Below are positions 12,301-23,400 of a stretch of DNA of 64,000 nucleotides, piece by piece. Numbering within the stretch: position 1 is the stretch's first letter; the number at the start of each line of letters is the position of its first letter. Both the position numbers and the translations under genes were made by a program. The notes beneath the pieces are model-generated. The model saw only the letters and a program-made list of their open reading frames with translations, made no database searches and was not told where the DNA came from. Source of the stretch: Glandiceps talaboti (taxonomy: Eukaryota; Hemichordata; Enteropneusta; Spengelidae); NCBI RefSeq assembly GCF_964340395.1, contig NC_135554.1:23598092-23662091 (forward strand), in the 5' to 3' direction.

Positions 12301-15300
12301 TAGGTCTTCAACTCCACGATTTTCCCATATCTGATGTTGATCTTGTTTGTGGTGTAAGGTCATATCAGTTGAAATAATGAAAGATAGTATCGATACAAAA
12401 GAGTTGCTTGTTATTATGGATAATGTGATTCCAGGTGCTCACAGGATAAATGCTGGGGCGTCACCTCACCTGTTCAAAGCGGTCTACGAAGCTACCAAGA
12501 AGGTGAGCTAAACTTTTGTTCGACTTGAACCTGAAATATACTACGTGTTGTGATTGTTGTTATCTTTTTTTCTTCTTTGGACATCTCAGATTTGATATAG
12601 AAAGAAAGGAAGTAATTACTTCTCGCAAGGGAAGGTAATGTTATAGCTTTTTCTGTCTGTCGGTCTGTCTGTCTGTCTGTCTGTCTGTCTGTGTCTGTGG
12701 ACACAATATGTCAAAAACAGCGTCAATGCAAAGAAACGTGACACATATCTTCCTTATCATCTTATGGGTAGAATAAGAACTTGTTAGGTTAAGACATTGT
12801 CCTTTTGCCTTGACCTTCAGGGTAGGTTATCAAAATCCAGCCATTTCGTATCTATCACAGACACTTTGTCGCATTTATTCGTTGCCATTTTGTTTTAAAT
12901 GATGTCCACAGGTAATGTAGGAGAAGAAAAATATACACAAAGTTAACTTTTAGTGCTCATATTACTTTTCACGGAATGGTGTACGTGGCCGTGTTTGGAG
13001 TAATAGATCAATATATTACTGCATAACTCAAAAACTTCAATGCATATACATAGGGACATCATTTAAGTGTCTACCCCTATATAATCACACACAAGGTTTG
13101 TTGTCAGACAGTCAACTTTCACCTCGTCAGACAGTGACCTTTACCTTCTGGGCCAATTATCAAAATGAAGCTATTTTTGCATATTTCAGACACATTGTAG
13201 CATTTACATTGTAGCATTTATATGTGACCAATTTATTTCAAAATGATGCCTAAAGGTAATACAGAACATGCATTAGTTTTTGTGCATAACTTGGCCATAT
13301 TTGTAGTGAGCCATCATGATGTACTGCATAACTCAACAACTTTAATACATGGAGACTCCATTCAAGTGTGTCTATCCCTATATTATTAGGTGTACAATAT
13401 ATCATTTGAGACCTGAGCTTTGACCGTGACTTTCACCTTCAGGGTCAATTATCAAAATCCCGCCATTTCACATACACATTTTAGTACGTACTTGTTACCA
13501 TGAATTTCTTTAAAACTCAATCACATGAAAGTAAAGTATTTGAGGGGGGTATGTGATTTCTACAGAGAATTCTTTCATTAGGTATCGGACCCCCATCCAG
13601 AAGGAAACAGAAAAACCGTTTACGACTCATGGAAATCACGAAACCCAAAAGATGCTGGAGACCCCACGTCACTACCACTGTAAGATATTGAACATACTTA
13701 CAATCTTGGTTTACACAATTAATTAAAGTTACACAATTAATTATTTAATATCTGTAATTAGGCTATATTTATTAAGAATGTTAGCTTCTTTCATATAATA
13801 TGGTACATCAAGTGATGATAATAAAGTGCAAGTATTTGATCAAGTTTGCTGATAAAGTCCTTAATTGTAATCAGTCATTTGCATAATCATTGATTTTCAT
13901 TCATTAGACAGTAACTAAAGAATACAGGGTTATAATTTCAGATATATTGGTAGATACATTGATAATAACAAAGTGCACGTGTGCTATAATGCTTTTTGAT
14001 GTAGCTATTGTAATGGTCATTTTGAATAATTAATTGTTGGTAATTAGGCAATACCTTAGGTATGTATACTACAAATACAACTTGATATAATTAATGCTCC
14101 AATTAATCACGGGGTATATCTAATATGATAGCTTCAGCACAGAATTTTGCATTACAACAATTACTGCTTGTAGGAACAGAAATCTAAAGGCTTTGCTTTT
14201 ACGGAAGACATTTAATCTACATCTGATTCCAATATGTTTCTCGCTTGGCATTGTGTATTTGTTCTTCTAGCATCTATGACCTTGGATCTGGAAGCGACTA
14301 TGCACCATTCATGCAGAGAATAGGGGTGTCATCTATCGACTTGAGTTACAAAAACGAACTGGTGAGTGTATGCTTAAAACTATTTGGTCGAATCTTTAGC
14401 GGTCTGAGGTCGAACACATTGTGACAACGTTGGTCAAGAGTGTTGTTGTTGGTCAAGAGATACTTAAACCATAGACCCTCCACCAAAATTGATGGAGGGT
14501 GGCGAGTCTATGTTCAAACTAAATATAATGACCAAACTATGTGAACGATTATAACAAATTTAAATTGACAATATAGCATAACTCTCGTGTCGTTAATTTG
14601 TTGATGGACATTTGTACCCACAAACCACACGTTAAAAATGCATAGTGCGTAGTTCTGTCCCAACGATGCTAACTATTTATTTATAAACAATGGTGACGAA
14701 AATCGAACCTGCAACCTGCAGATTCCAAGTCGGCTTCAGCCATCATAAATCCACAGCATACCTAGCAGTATAGTAACCGGAAAAAGTGACATCTCTAAAT
14801 ATAATATCTTTACTTTTTTCAGAACGTTTTCCCCATGTATCATTCGGTATACGAAACGTTCCATCTGGCTTCTACATACAACGATCCGGAGTTCAAAGCT
14901 CATGCTGCGATTGGTCGTGTGATAGCGGAACTTGGTCGTTCTTTCTCCGATTCTCTTATCATCCCAATGGACTGCCGAGATTATGCACAACGAATCGAAG
15001 ATATGGTTACAGCCTTCAAATCTGATAGCAACGGTCAGCTAATGCTCCAAGAAAACATTAAATTTGGTAAGGAAAGACACGATTTCGGAATTTAGTTAAC
15101 TGTTACTACTTGTGAAACGTATTCATCACGAATTGTTCTATTCACAAAACAAAATGAAGTTTTCCCTATGAATTCAAACCCACACACTGCCACTGCAGTC
15201 ACAAATGTTTATGTAATTGATTGTGTAAATTAGGATTGCTTCTGTGTTATTGCTTATTAACGCTGCATCATAAATAGATCACGTGACTACAGCTGTTGAT

Positions 15301-16891
15301 AGGTTTTATGTATTTTTTATGACAAGTGTTTGTCATTTGTTTCATTTGTAGACGATTTAGACAGTGCCGTTGCAAATTTGACCAGTTCCAGCCAGTTCTT
15401 GCACAACATAATCGATAACTTGAATAACAAAAAGTAAGTTGCTTAGTTAAAATCATATTAATGTATTTTCATTTCGCAAACGGTATGAAACCAACACACA
15501 CATAGTACGCTATCATGTATGTATGTATGTATGTATGTATGTATGTATGTATGTATGTATGTATGTATGTATGTATGTATGTATGTATGTATGTTTGTGC
15601 GTGCGTACGCGTGTATGTATGCATATATGAATGTATGTATCCCCTATTTATCTCGGCATGTACCCATGTCGCAGTATGTATGTATGTGTATCAAATAGCA
15701 CTCTGGGGAGCATATGAAATACATTAATCAAACATAAGTAACGTAACTGTTGTAATTTTATGATAATATACATGTTTCTGTTTTCATCATGCTATTATGA
15801 CATTGCTTTGACTAAAGTAACTAACATTATTATACTCCCATATTTTCTATTAGTCCAATGGCTTACCGTATTGTCAATGACAAACTAATGGGATTTGAAC
15901 GTACTTTCATCGACCCCCTTGGACTACCAGACAGACAGCTCGTCAGGTAAGGCCTAAAAAATAATTGCTAGGTTCCGGTTAACCGACCCCACCTAGTTTT
16001 GCATTGCCGACCTAACCTTTTTTTAAGTGTATTCGAAAAAAAAATAAAATCGCAAAAATTGTGAAGTCTCACGAGAAATAGTGGATGCGGAAACTGACAT
16101 CAACTTAAAAAGACTATTTAAAACTGTTCTTCCAATCTGTAATGGCTGTACATCTGAGGAAGAAATAAATAACACTGAGACCATTTGGAAAACAATGGAA
16201 ATCCTGAACTAAACACTCACCATGAAAAAAAAATATATAATAAAATAAAATCTACTTACCCCACCTATTCTAAAATTGAGCGTAATCGCAACTACACTTT
16301 TTTTTATTAGGCCTAAATGAAAAGTCATAGTTGATGAGATATCACCACTCTACCTATTCTTTCAGTGTAAACTACATCATAAAGTACTCCTTGGTCATCA
16401 TATACCTAACTTGTAGTGACACTTGGGATATTAAATCAAGAAATAGGCATCGATAGTGATGACGAACAACTGAAAGTACCGAAAATATTGAATTGATGTG
16501 TGTTACTTTTACTTAGAAAATCAACTTATAATGAAATATGTCTTCTTGGACAAATATATCTCAATGTACAATTTCTATCATATAACAGACACATGTACTT
16601 TCTATATATAGGTTCCGTAAGAAAAACATTTAATATGTATTTCTTTTTATATATTCTCGTTCTAGACATGTAATATTTGCTCCAAGCAGTAAAGATATGT
16701 ATGCCAGTGCTGGTCTACCTGGGTTGACAGATGCGTTATTTGACATCGAATACGTTTCCACTGAGGACAGGGAAGAACGGTGGAATCAAGTGAGGAAAGA
16801 GTTGGCCACGGTGACCCATATGATTGAATCAGCTGCAGCCTATTTGGATCATTTCCTGACATCTTTGCATCGAGGAAAACAGAACGTTTAA
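4479..16891 (+). CDS. NAALADase / glutamate carboxypeptidase II-like M28B metallopeptidase, copy A
   Basis: Eighteen exons join in frame to 753 residues (human GCPII has 750): 4479-4705, 7069-7222, 7436-7567, 7829-7954, 8759-8945, 9837-9927, 10311-10403, 11120-11202, 11404-11523, 11805-11887, 12017-12080, 12435-12502, 13582-13679, 14271-14361, 14823-15066, 15352-15433, 15854-15946, 16666-16891. It is a type II membrane protein: short cytosolic N-terminus, one TM helix (about residues 14-38), then protease-associated, M28 peptidase and dimerisation domains outside. The di-zinc site is complete: H373 (GNHRDAW), D383, catalytic E420 and ligand E421 (WGAEEYG), D449, H546 (YHSVYE). By hand alignment GCPII R463, R534 and R536 become N, D and S, and K699 becomes M, while R210, Y552 and Y700 are kept. 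The GSDYAPF motif resembles NAALADL1-type enzymes, so an extracellular peptidase of uncertain substrate is the safest call. Confidence 0.93.
5510..5731. mobile_element. Foldback (palindromic) MITE, family 1, copy 1
   Basis: The two halves are imperfect reverse complements over arms of about 90 bases, with a short central loop. The ends are TACAAC and GTTGTA. The same element occurs in opposite orientation at 45592-45824 in an ASNSD1 intron. It is missing from the matching intron of copy B, so it inserted after the gene duplication. Confidence 0.75.
6103..6332. repeat. 47-bp minisatellite followed by (TTG)n and (GGT)n
   Basis: Three 47-bp units start at 6103, 6150 and 6197 (consensus begins AGTAACTGT, then a CTTCCGCTAGAAC-like core). 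They run into (TTG)n at 6239-6296 and (GGT)n at 6295-6331. All lie in intron 1 of copy A. Confidence 0.85.
9110..9269. mobile_element. 160-bp palindromic MITE with TTAA ends
   Basis: The terminal inverted repeats are perfect over 26 bases, starting TTAAAATCCGATGTAG. An inner pair of perfect 14-base arms (ACTGTCGTTTGTTC and its complement) makes nearly the whole element one hairpin. TTAA at both ends fits a piggyBac-type target duplication, though a TA duplication would read the same. It lies in intron 5 of copy A and has no counterpart in copy B. Confidence 0.8.
10593..11105. repeat. Dispersed repeat B, copy 1 (interrupted by a MITE)
   Basis: This stretch of intron 7 of copy A aligns over most of its length with 57117-57430 at the far end of the window. 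Shared blocks include CCATTATACCATGCAC, GGAATATATACTCTGGTCGT and GAAATATGAGTCAAAAC. Its 3' part has a 21-base hairpin (arms 10999-11019 and 11060-11080, GACCTAAGG core) that is also present in the other copy. It ends 14 bases before exon 8. Confidence 0.8.
10739..10910. mobile_element. 172-bp MITE nested in repeat B, TA target duplication
   Basis: A perfect 12-base terminal inverted repeat, GGGAACTTGCAA, bounds the element, and TA flanks both sides (10737-10738 and 10911-10912). The second copy of the host repeat (57117-57430) runs straight through this position without the insert, so both the filled and the empty site are visible. TA duplication fits Tc1/mariner or a related DNA-transposon class. 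Confidence 0.85.
12655..12692. repeat. (CTGT)n microsatellite, intron 12 of copy A
   Basis: About nine CTGT units. A longer CTGT array sits at the matching place in copy B (35604-35671), so the seed array predates the gene duplication. Confidence 0.9.
12805..13500. repeat. About 300-bp tandem repeat, roughly 2.2 units
   Basis: A block reading like CCTTCAGGGTCAATTATCAA, followed by a CGCCATTT-like core, recurs near 12811, 13142 and 13434 with related sequence between. Each unit also has a 'TACTGCATAACTCA' segment and a 'CTACCCCTATAT'-like segment. The array fills intron 12 of copy A and is absent from the same intron of copy B. A related single block with TGACCTTGACCTTCA occurs near 24690-24730. 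Confidence 0.7.
15513..15597. repeat. (TATG)n microsatellite, intron 16 of copy A
   Basis: About twenty TATG units lie downstream of exon 16. Copy B has a TATG array at the same intron position (38983-39061). Confidence 0.95.
15965..16205. repeat. Dispersed repeat C, copy 1
   Basis: Intron 17 of copy A holds a segment (GACCCCACCTAG, CATTGCCGACCT, ACTGTTCTTCCAATCTGTAA, GACCATTTGGAAAACAATGG) that aligns with 33057-33200 in a different intron (7) of copy B. The differing intron position shows that it is a transposed repeat rather than shared duplication sequence. Confidence 0.7.
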
Positions 16892-17097
16892 GATAGAATG
16901 CACCTCAGGGACGATTTCCCTGATAAAAATACAAAGTTCTTAAATTCCCTCCAAACTTTGCCATGTGAAAAGGTTGTTCCTGCTACTTTCGAATTAATAC
17001 ATATAAATTTGGAGGACCAGTCACCACAGTCTTGTATTCAAGGAAATTGATAAGCTTTAATTTTCCCACAGCTGTAAAGGGGAGCACAACGCCAGGA

Positions 17098-17103
17098 AAT
17101 AAA
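17098..17103 (+). terminator. Candidate poly(A) signal of copy A
   Basis: AATAAA lies about 205 bases after the stop. The 3' UTR start (GATAGAATGCACCTCAGG) is shared with copy B and homology fades near 17060, so this signal falls just beyond the conserved part. Confidence 0.5.
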
Positions 17104-18299
17104 GGCATTTTCATAAAAAAAATAGGGTTGTGGAGAGTTATCTCATTATTTAACATCATCTAAATTTCACACGTCGATTACTAAGAAACGCCCATTTGAA
17201 ATTTGCTGTGACAGTCATTGTCCTAGCAGTGGTCCTGTGTTGCCTCATCGCATGGGAGACATGCATGTGTATTTAGATGAACAGTAAATATTTATGTCTC
17301 CTAGGAGCATTGTACCTTGGTCAACAAATATACGAAAGAATTGAAGCTTTCATCACAGTGACTTCTGTTTATGGGGCATGATACAGATTAAAGGGTCGAA
17401 AAACTTTGGAATTTCTTAAGCCGGGAACGGAGAACTTGAGAAAATAAAACATAGCCGTGGCCGCCCTATTCCTGACCAATGAAAGGTATTACAAAGATCA
17501 TGGGAAATTCCAGTTTTTTTCTCTGTCAATTCTCCAGTCACTGGCTCTAATATTGAATGATAATTATCTTTCCCTCGTGGAGGTCAGGGATATTTAGATT
17601 AAGTTATATTTAGTCTGTATTTGGATTTCTCGGACTCAGTGTTGCGACAATTAGCTTTTCATACTTCTTGTTGCTGTTGCTGTTAATGCCGCATGGTGAA
17701 CATTTGGGAGAAGCGCTGCTAAACCACGTGAGTACATGTAGTCTGGGCGGAAGTCAAGATTCCTGGAAGAAGAAAAAGACTGAGGAACTTCACAATTAAA
17801 AAAAAACTATAGCAACATCAGTAATAAAAGTATTCGCTAGATTTTTGATTGTTGGTGAATGAATGCACGAGAAATAGTCATTCTATTTAAAATGTTCCAA
17901 TTTGCAAAGATAAGCTTATTATGAGTGAATATTTAAAAAAAAACCACACATTTCAAGAATTTTCAAAACCCCCCCCCATCGTATCCTGATTTGTTTACGT
18001 GAACCCTTCACATTTTGTCCCCCCCCCCCATAAATTGTGCTCGTCCCCTTAGAAAATAAAGGAAGTCCTACAAACAACGCTGCGCTAATAACAAAGCATA
18101 CAAAAAAGTATTGTTACGGTTTAGTTTTCTAATTCCTTAGTGCTGCAGCTCTTTTTCTTTCATTTACTCATTTCCATGTACTATTCCATCGAACAAGTGC
18201 AATTTAAGGAAGACATTATGGCTTGAAGCTCAAGATATATTTCATGGTTTTAGAACGAGGCTACCCAGATCCCAGATGACCTCTGATGACCTCAATCTG

Positions 18300-18401
18300 A
18301 TTATCTCCGCGTGAACTTTATAAGATCATGTGACCATAACAGACGGACCGAAGTTGTGTGCATGCAGTTGGCTGGGTGATTAGACTTCCACGTGTGCGCA
18401 G
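18300..18401 (+). promoter_or_regulatory. Possible untranslated first exon of the CutC gene
   Basis: A good donor, CAG|GTGAGT, occurs at 18401/18402. A good acceptor with a pyrimidine tract (CTCTTTTTCTGTTTTAAG) ends at 20379, 24 bases before the CutC ATG. Together they suggest a 5' UTR intron containing the large microsatellite. This is inference from splice-site quality only; the exon start is a guess. Confidence 0.3.
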
Positions 18402-18975
18402 GTGAGTTCATATCATATGTGTCGGGATATTAACAAGTGGAAACGGTTCTTTTGTGGAGGGTCGTTCCCTACTCCGTCGCATCTACGACACACGTGTATT
18501 TTAATAGAATGAGATACCGGGTCTCCACATATTTATTACCGATGTATTATTACTCAACTAGCAGATCAAATCCACCCGGAAAGGGCGGGGGGGGGGGGGG
18601 GGCATTAAGTATGTAAGTATTTGAAATTGTCAATAACACTGATCAGTGCAAGTTACCAGTTACGTCGACAACGTCATGTAACAGGGTAGGGGGGGGGGGA
18701 CATCATCAACCAATCCATACACAAAAATGAACATCAGTATCGGGAAGCATTTTCTCAGCGTCATTGAATGATCAATGGAATAAACCACCGGACTATGCCA
18801 TATCATAGACAGGGTCTATGGTCATATCAATCATGAACGTCATCAGTGAACCACTTCACAAAAATTTACGATAACTATTCAAATGAACAGGGGGATATGT
18901 AGAACTTGAAGTGGTTAAGTCCAGTAAAACTGACTCACAGTTATTCGTGTACACAGGTAATTTGTTGTCTAAAAT

Positions 18976-19198
18976 AACGAAGTGACAACCTTTAAGTAGC
19001 AGGCCTTTGACAGATGACAATGCGCGATAGCTTTCTCAATGCCAACACAACAAAATTAATGTTCATCCATTACTTGATCATGAACGAAGTGAAAACCTTA
19101 AGTAGCAGGCCTATGACAGATGACAATTCGTGATAGCTTTCCCAATGGCAAGCCAACACAAAACAACAAAATTAATGTCCATCCATCCCGCAATCATG
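18976..19198. repeat. Tandem duplication of about 105 bp
   Basis: Two adjacent imperfect copies (about 18976-19080 and 19083-19198) share AAGTAGCAGGCCT, TGACAGATGACAAT, CGATAGCTTTC and ACAACAAAATTAATG. The second has a short insertion. Confidence 0.85.
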
Positions 19199-19687
19199 AT
19201 ATACAAAGTTATTTAATGAATAAGATTAACAAAGCATGCAGTGTGACATGTCTTTCTCAAAGGCTTGTCATTGGAGTGTTGTCACATCTTGTGTACCACA
19301 AGGGTCCATTTTAGAACCATATTTTGTACTAGCAAGGGAATAAAATATTGTCTGACTCTCCAGACCTCAATTGATAATTTGTGAAATGGTCGAAAAAGTG
19401 GCATTTAGAACTTAAAGGGTATTAAAAACCTATTTGATATGGGGGGAAGGGGCGAAGAAATTTGACCACACAAATCAATTTTTTATTAAGCCTCCACAAC
19501 AGCAGATTTTTTTCCAAGAGCAACGAGAAATAATTTCTCCTTTTTTTTAGAAATATGTTTTGTAAATTTGAATAATGTTCTCACATTACACCTCATCTCG
19601 TCACACTGTGCCATATACAAAGTTATTGACAACCCTAGTACATAATTGTGTATTGATCAAGTTTTTATTTATTTATTTGATTGTTGT

Positions 19688-19742
19688 ATATACATACATA
19701 CATACATACATACATACATACATACATACATACATACATACA

Positions 19743-19776
<34 letters not shown>

Positions 19777-19876
19777 CACACATACACACATACACACATA
19801 CATACATACATACATACATACATACATACATACAATACAGACAGACAGACAGACATACATACATACATACATACAT

Positions 19877-19909
<33 letters not shown>

Positions 19910-20034
19910 TGTACACACACACACACACATACATACATACATACATACATACATACATACATACATACATACATACATACATACATACATACATACATAC
20001 ATACACACATACATACATACATACATACATACAT
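19688..20034. repeat. Long (CATA)n microsatellite with CAGA and CA interruptions
   Basis: About 350 bases of CATA units are interrupted by CACA-rich patches and by a CAGA run near 19838. It is open in several frames on both strands only because the unit is 4 bases long. Confidence 0.97.
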
Positions 20035-20403
20035 GTGCAGTTGTACTACAACCCCATTGGCACTATTTTTTTCAAAAGATTTTTTTGTTCAGATTCAATA
20101 TATAGGGTTTGTCAAGTCATGTCAAATAGAGATAAATAAACCTCATACACATCAAATAAATCAACATTTATTTATTTATTATTTATTTATTTATCTACTT
20201 GGGAGTATTTGTCTTTGGTACACAAAACTATATATGCTGAAAATTGTAGGTAATGTTCTTACATCCCATTGACAGCATGTGTTAAGACATTTATTCAAAT
20301 AATCTTTTGGAGCATTGTGGTATGTACACATCTTGATATGCACATCTTGAATAACAACCATCTCTTTTTCTGTTTTAAGGGACCATAGTTAAAGACGTTA
20401 AAG

Positions 20404-23400
20404 ATGACAGCCATAGAGATATGTGTTGACAGTGTAGAGTCAGCTATTGCTGCAGAGAGAGGGGGTAAGTATGTTTGACAGTCTAACCAGAACTATACTG
20501 CATCAGGGGTGAACAAATCCACTGGTCCTGGGTCCGGGACTAGCTATTTTTTGGGGCGAACCACACAAATTTTCCGTCAGACCATAGACCCTCCCCTGGG
20601 TGGAGGGTCTATGGTCAGACCAGTACCTTACTGTTATTAATTATGTTAAAAAGTCGTCTGAATATTCATAGGCAAGATTTAATGTTTCACATTAGAGGGA
20701 CCTTGGACCACTAATTTTTTCAGCAGGTCCACTGGATTTTTATGGCACTGGTCTGGGGACCACCAGTTCACAAAATGATTTGTTCACCCCTGTACATGTA
20801 TCATTTATTCATCTTTAATATACAATGTCTGAAACATTTCAATGCAGAGCTCTGTTCTCTCAGTGAACCCAAGCTATTGCAAAATATGTATAAACCAACA
20901 CACATCCACCACAGATGAGAAAAATCTACTAAAACTTAGACTAGTACAAAAGTTACACAGGCAAGGTATTACTTTAAAAGGATTGACATCCAATAGTGGT
21001 ACCTGCCGTCAGCAAATTAAATTCTAAAGTTCTTTTAAAAGTCAAAGCTGATCTCATCTATTGGGACAGACTATTCCACAGAACAACACCGCTGTAATGA
21101 AGCCATACCCAGTAGTTTTAACTTTAGGAAGGTAAAGATTGCCATTACTGGCCTGTTTTGTAATATACCAGAATGGATCTGGTTTGGAAGACTGGTCATT
21201 TCAGTGAGAAAATCACATTGGTACGTGTAGTAAAGGTGCAAAAATTACGGACAGTAATATCCCCAAAAAGTACTAGATTCACTGACTGTTGATTTGAAAA
21301 CTTTGTTAAAAGCAAAATCCAAGTTAATATATTGTGTTGGAAGTGGCTGATTATTGACTATCAATGTTTTCCATAATGACTGGTACCCCAAAAATTAAAT
21401 CATATTTTTTTATTCCGTATATTAAGAATTTCTATACTGAATGTCATGTTAAGATCAATCCTCTTTCTCCCAACCTGTACTTGTGTTCAAACAAATACCT
21501 CCTTAGGAGAAAGGGGATTAAGGAAGGGAGCATACATGTTCACAGAAGTACAGCCACTGAGAACACTGCAAGCACTCATGCAAATACCCCTAGTACGCCA
21601 CACTTTAACTCACGTGGCATTGGGCTAGCTGTTTTTACTACATATATTCATCTGAAACAACAAATTTCCGTAAAATTGTACTGTAAGATTACATACGTCT
21701 GTGTACAGCGAATGATTGAATTCTCATTTGCATATCATTTGCATATAGGTATGCACTAATGTTTTCGGTATGCACTGCCAATACCACTAATATGCACGCA
21801 CACTGGTGCAAGTAATCTCTCAGCCCATATGTAATAATATAAATACATTTTGATACATGAAAGTATTATAGTAATCACCGACATTAAATTTACAGACTAT
21901 GCCCATGTAATTCCCGTGATTTTTTCCACCCACAGGTGCATCCCGTGTAGAACTATGTGCTGCTTTAATGGAAGGTGGGATAACACCAAGTCTTGGTAAG
22001 TGAATGCACTGTCTTCAACTTGTCATATAGCTTTCATAGTAAAGTTTTGATATGCTGCAAGTACCAACATTCCTGAGGCTAATTAACGCTGCTATATTCT
22101 ACCTTACCTATTTTAACATTACATTCATTGCAGTAAAAGTACACTCTGTGTCTATGTACTGCCTTACCTTGCATTCTAGTAACAGTACATTCTGTGTGTA
22201 TATTCTATAGGATTACTCAGAGCTGTCAAAGCAGAGTGTCGATTGCCTGTCTTTGTTATGATCAGACCTCGTGGTGGTGATTTCTGTTACTCAGATTTTG
22301 AACTTGATGTGATGAGACAAGATATTTCACTGGCAAAGGAAAATGGCGCTGATGGCATTGTGTTTGGGATGTTAACAAGGTAAACATTTGTCAGTGTATG
22401 AAAATATATGCGATATAAATTGGCCGTTGTAAGCTCACATAAGGGCCTCTAGCCGAAGTAGATAATCAACTAATAAATTTTTAGCTAAAATATCATTTTT
22501 AATGACTACACAGTTTATGAAAATACCTTTATTTACTGGAGTGGTGTTCTTCTGTAATTTCATTCAATTTACAGGAGTGGTGAAGTAGACGTTGAAAGAT
22601 GTCAAGTGTTCATAGGTAAGTGTCAAAGGTCAGTTTTTATAGGCCTGGATCTATTTAGTCAAGATCATGAATGTTGTGGAATGCACTATTCTCTATTGAG
22701 AAATAGAAGAATTTTGCTATAGTAAATGCAGGGCACCAAAAGAAGTAAAGTGTCAACAACAGAACTCTTTTTTCCTCACTACATACTGGCTTTGTATTCA
22801 CAGCACTACATACTACTACATACTGGCCTTGTATTCATAGCACTACATACTACTACACACTGGCTTTGTATTCATAGCACTACATTCTACTACATACTGA
22901 TTTGAAATTGATTGTGCTGTCTGAAACATTTTCAATTTTGGTCAATTTAGTTAGAAGAGCAGGGGGAGTCTGGGGCCTAACTAAAAGAATTTATTTTTTT
23001 ATCATACATTGAACCATTGATCCTGCCCCAAACTAGGTGACGTACTTATAATGCAATGACCTGAGATTCAATCCTAGCCCTTTAAGTTGATAAAGTTATA
23101 ATTTGAATGTTCAATCATATTATTGACTTTTGTTTGTGTTCTAGAAATGTCCAGACCACTAGAAGTAACCTTCCATAGAGGTAATGTTATTATAAAGATA
23201 GAGTTTTCTTGAACAAAGTACCAGCAAAAGTTTAAGCAGTTTATTTCTGAGGTGCATTCTGTCACTTTCACGGAAACATTTCTCACACATGCACATACAT
23301 AAAAACACGCACACACACAATAAAAACACTTGGGCATACAAAAGAGTGCACACACATAAAAACACCCACAGACACATAAACATATGCAGAAACACACAAA

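Larger units (their letters stand above)
17104..20403. other. Intergenic interval, copy A to CutC
   Basis: I see no coding exon here. It holds poly(C) and poly(G) runs near 17970, 18020 and 18588, a tandem duplication at 18976-19198, a long CATA array at 19688-20034 and a possible CutC leader exon ending at 18401. The rest is AT-rich with no recognisable element. Confidence 0.6.

Noticed and set aside
21364-21759. 131-codon open frame in CutC intron 1
   Set aside because: It overlaps dispersed repeat D and has no domain; the CutC exons on each side join in frame without it.
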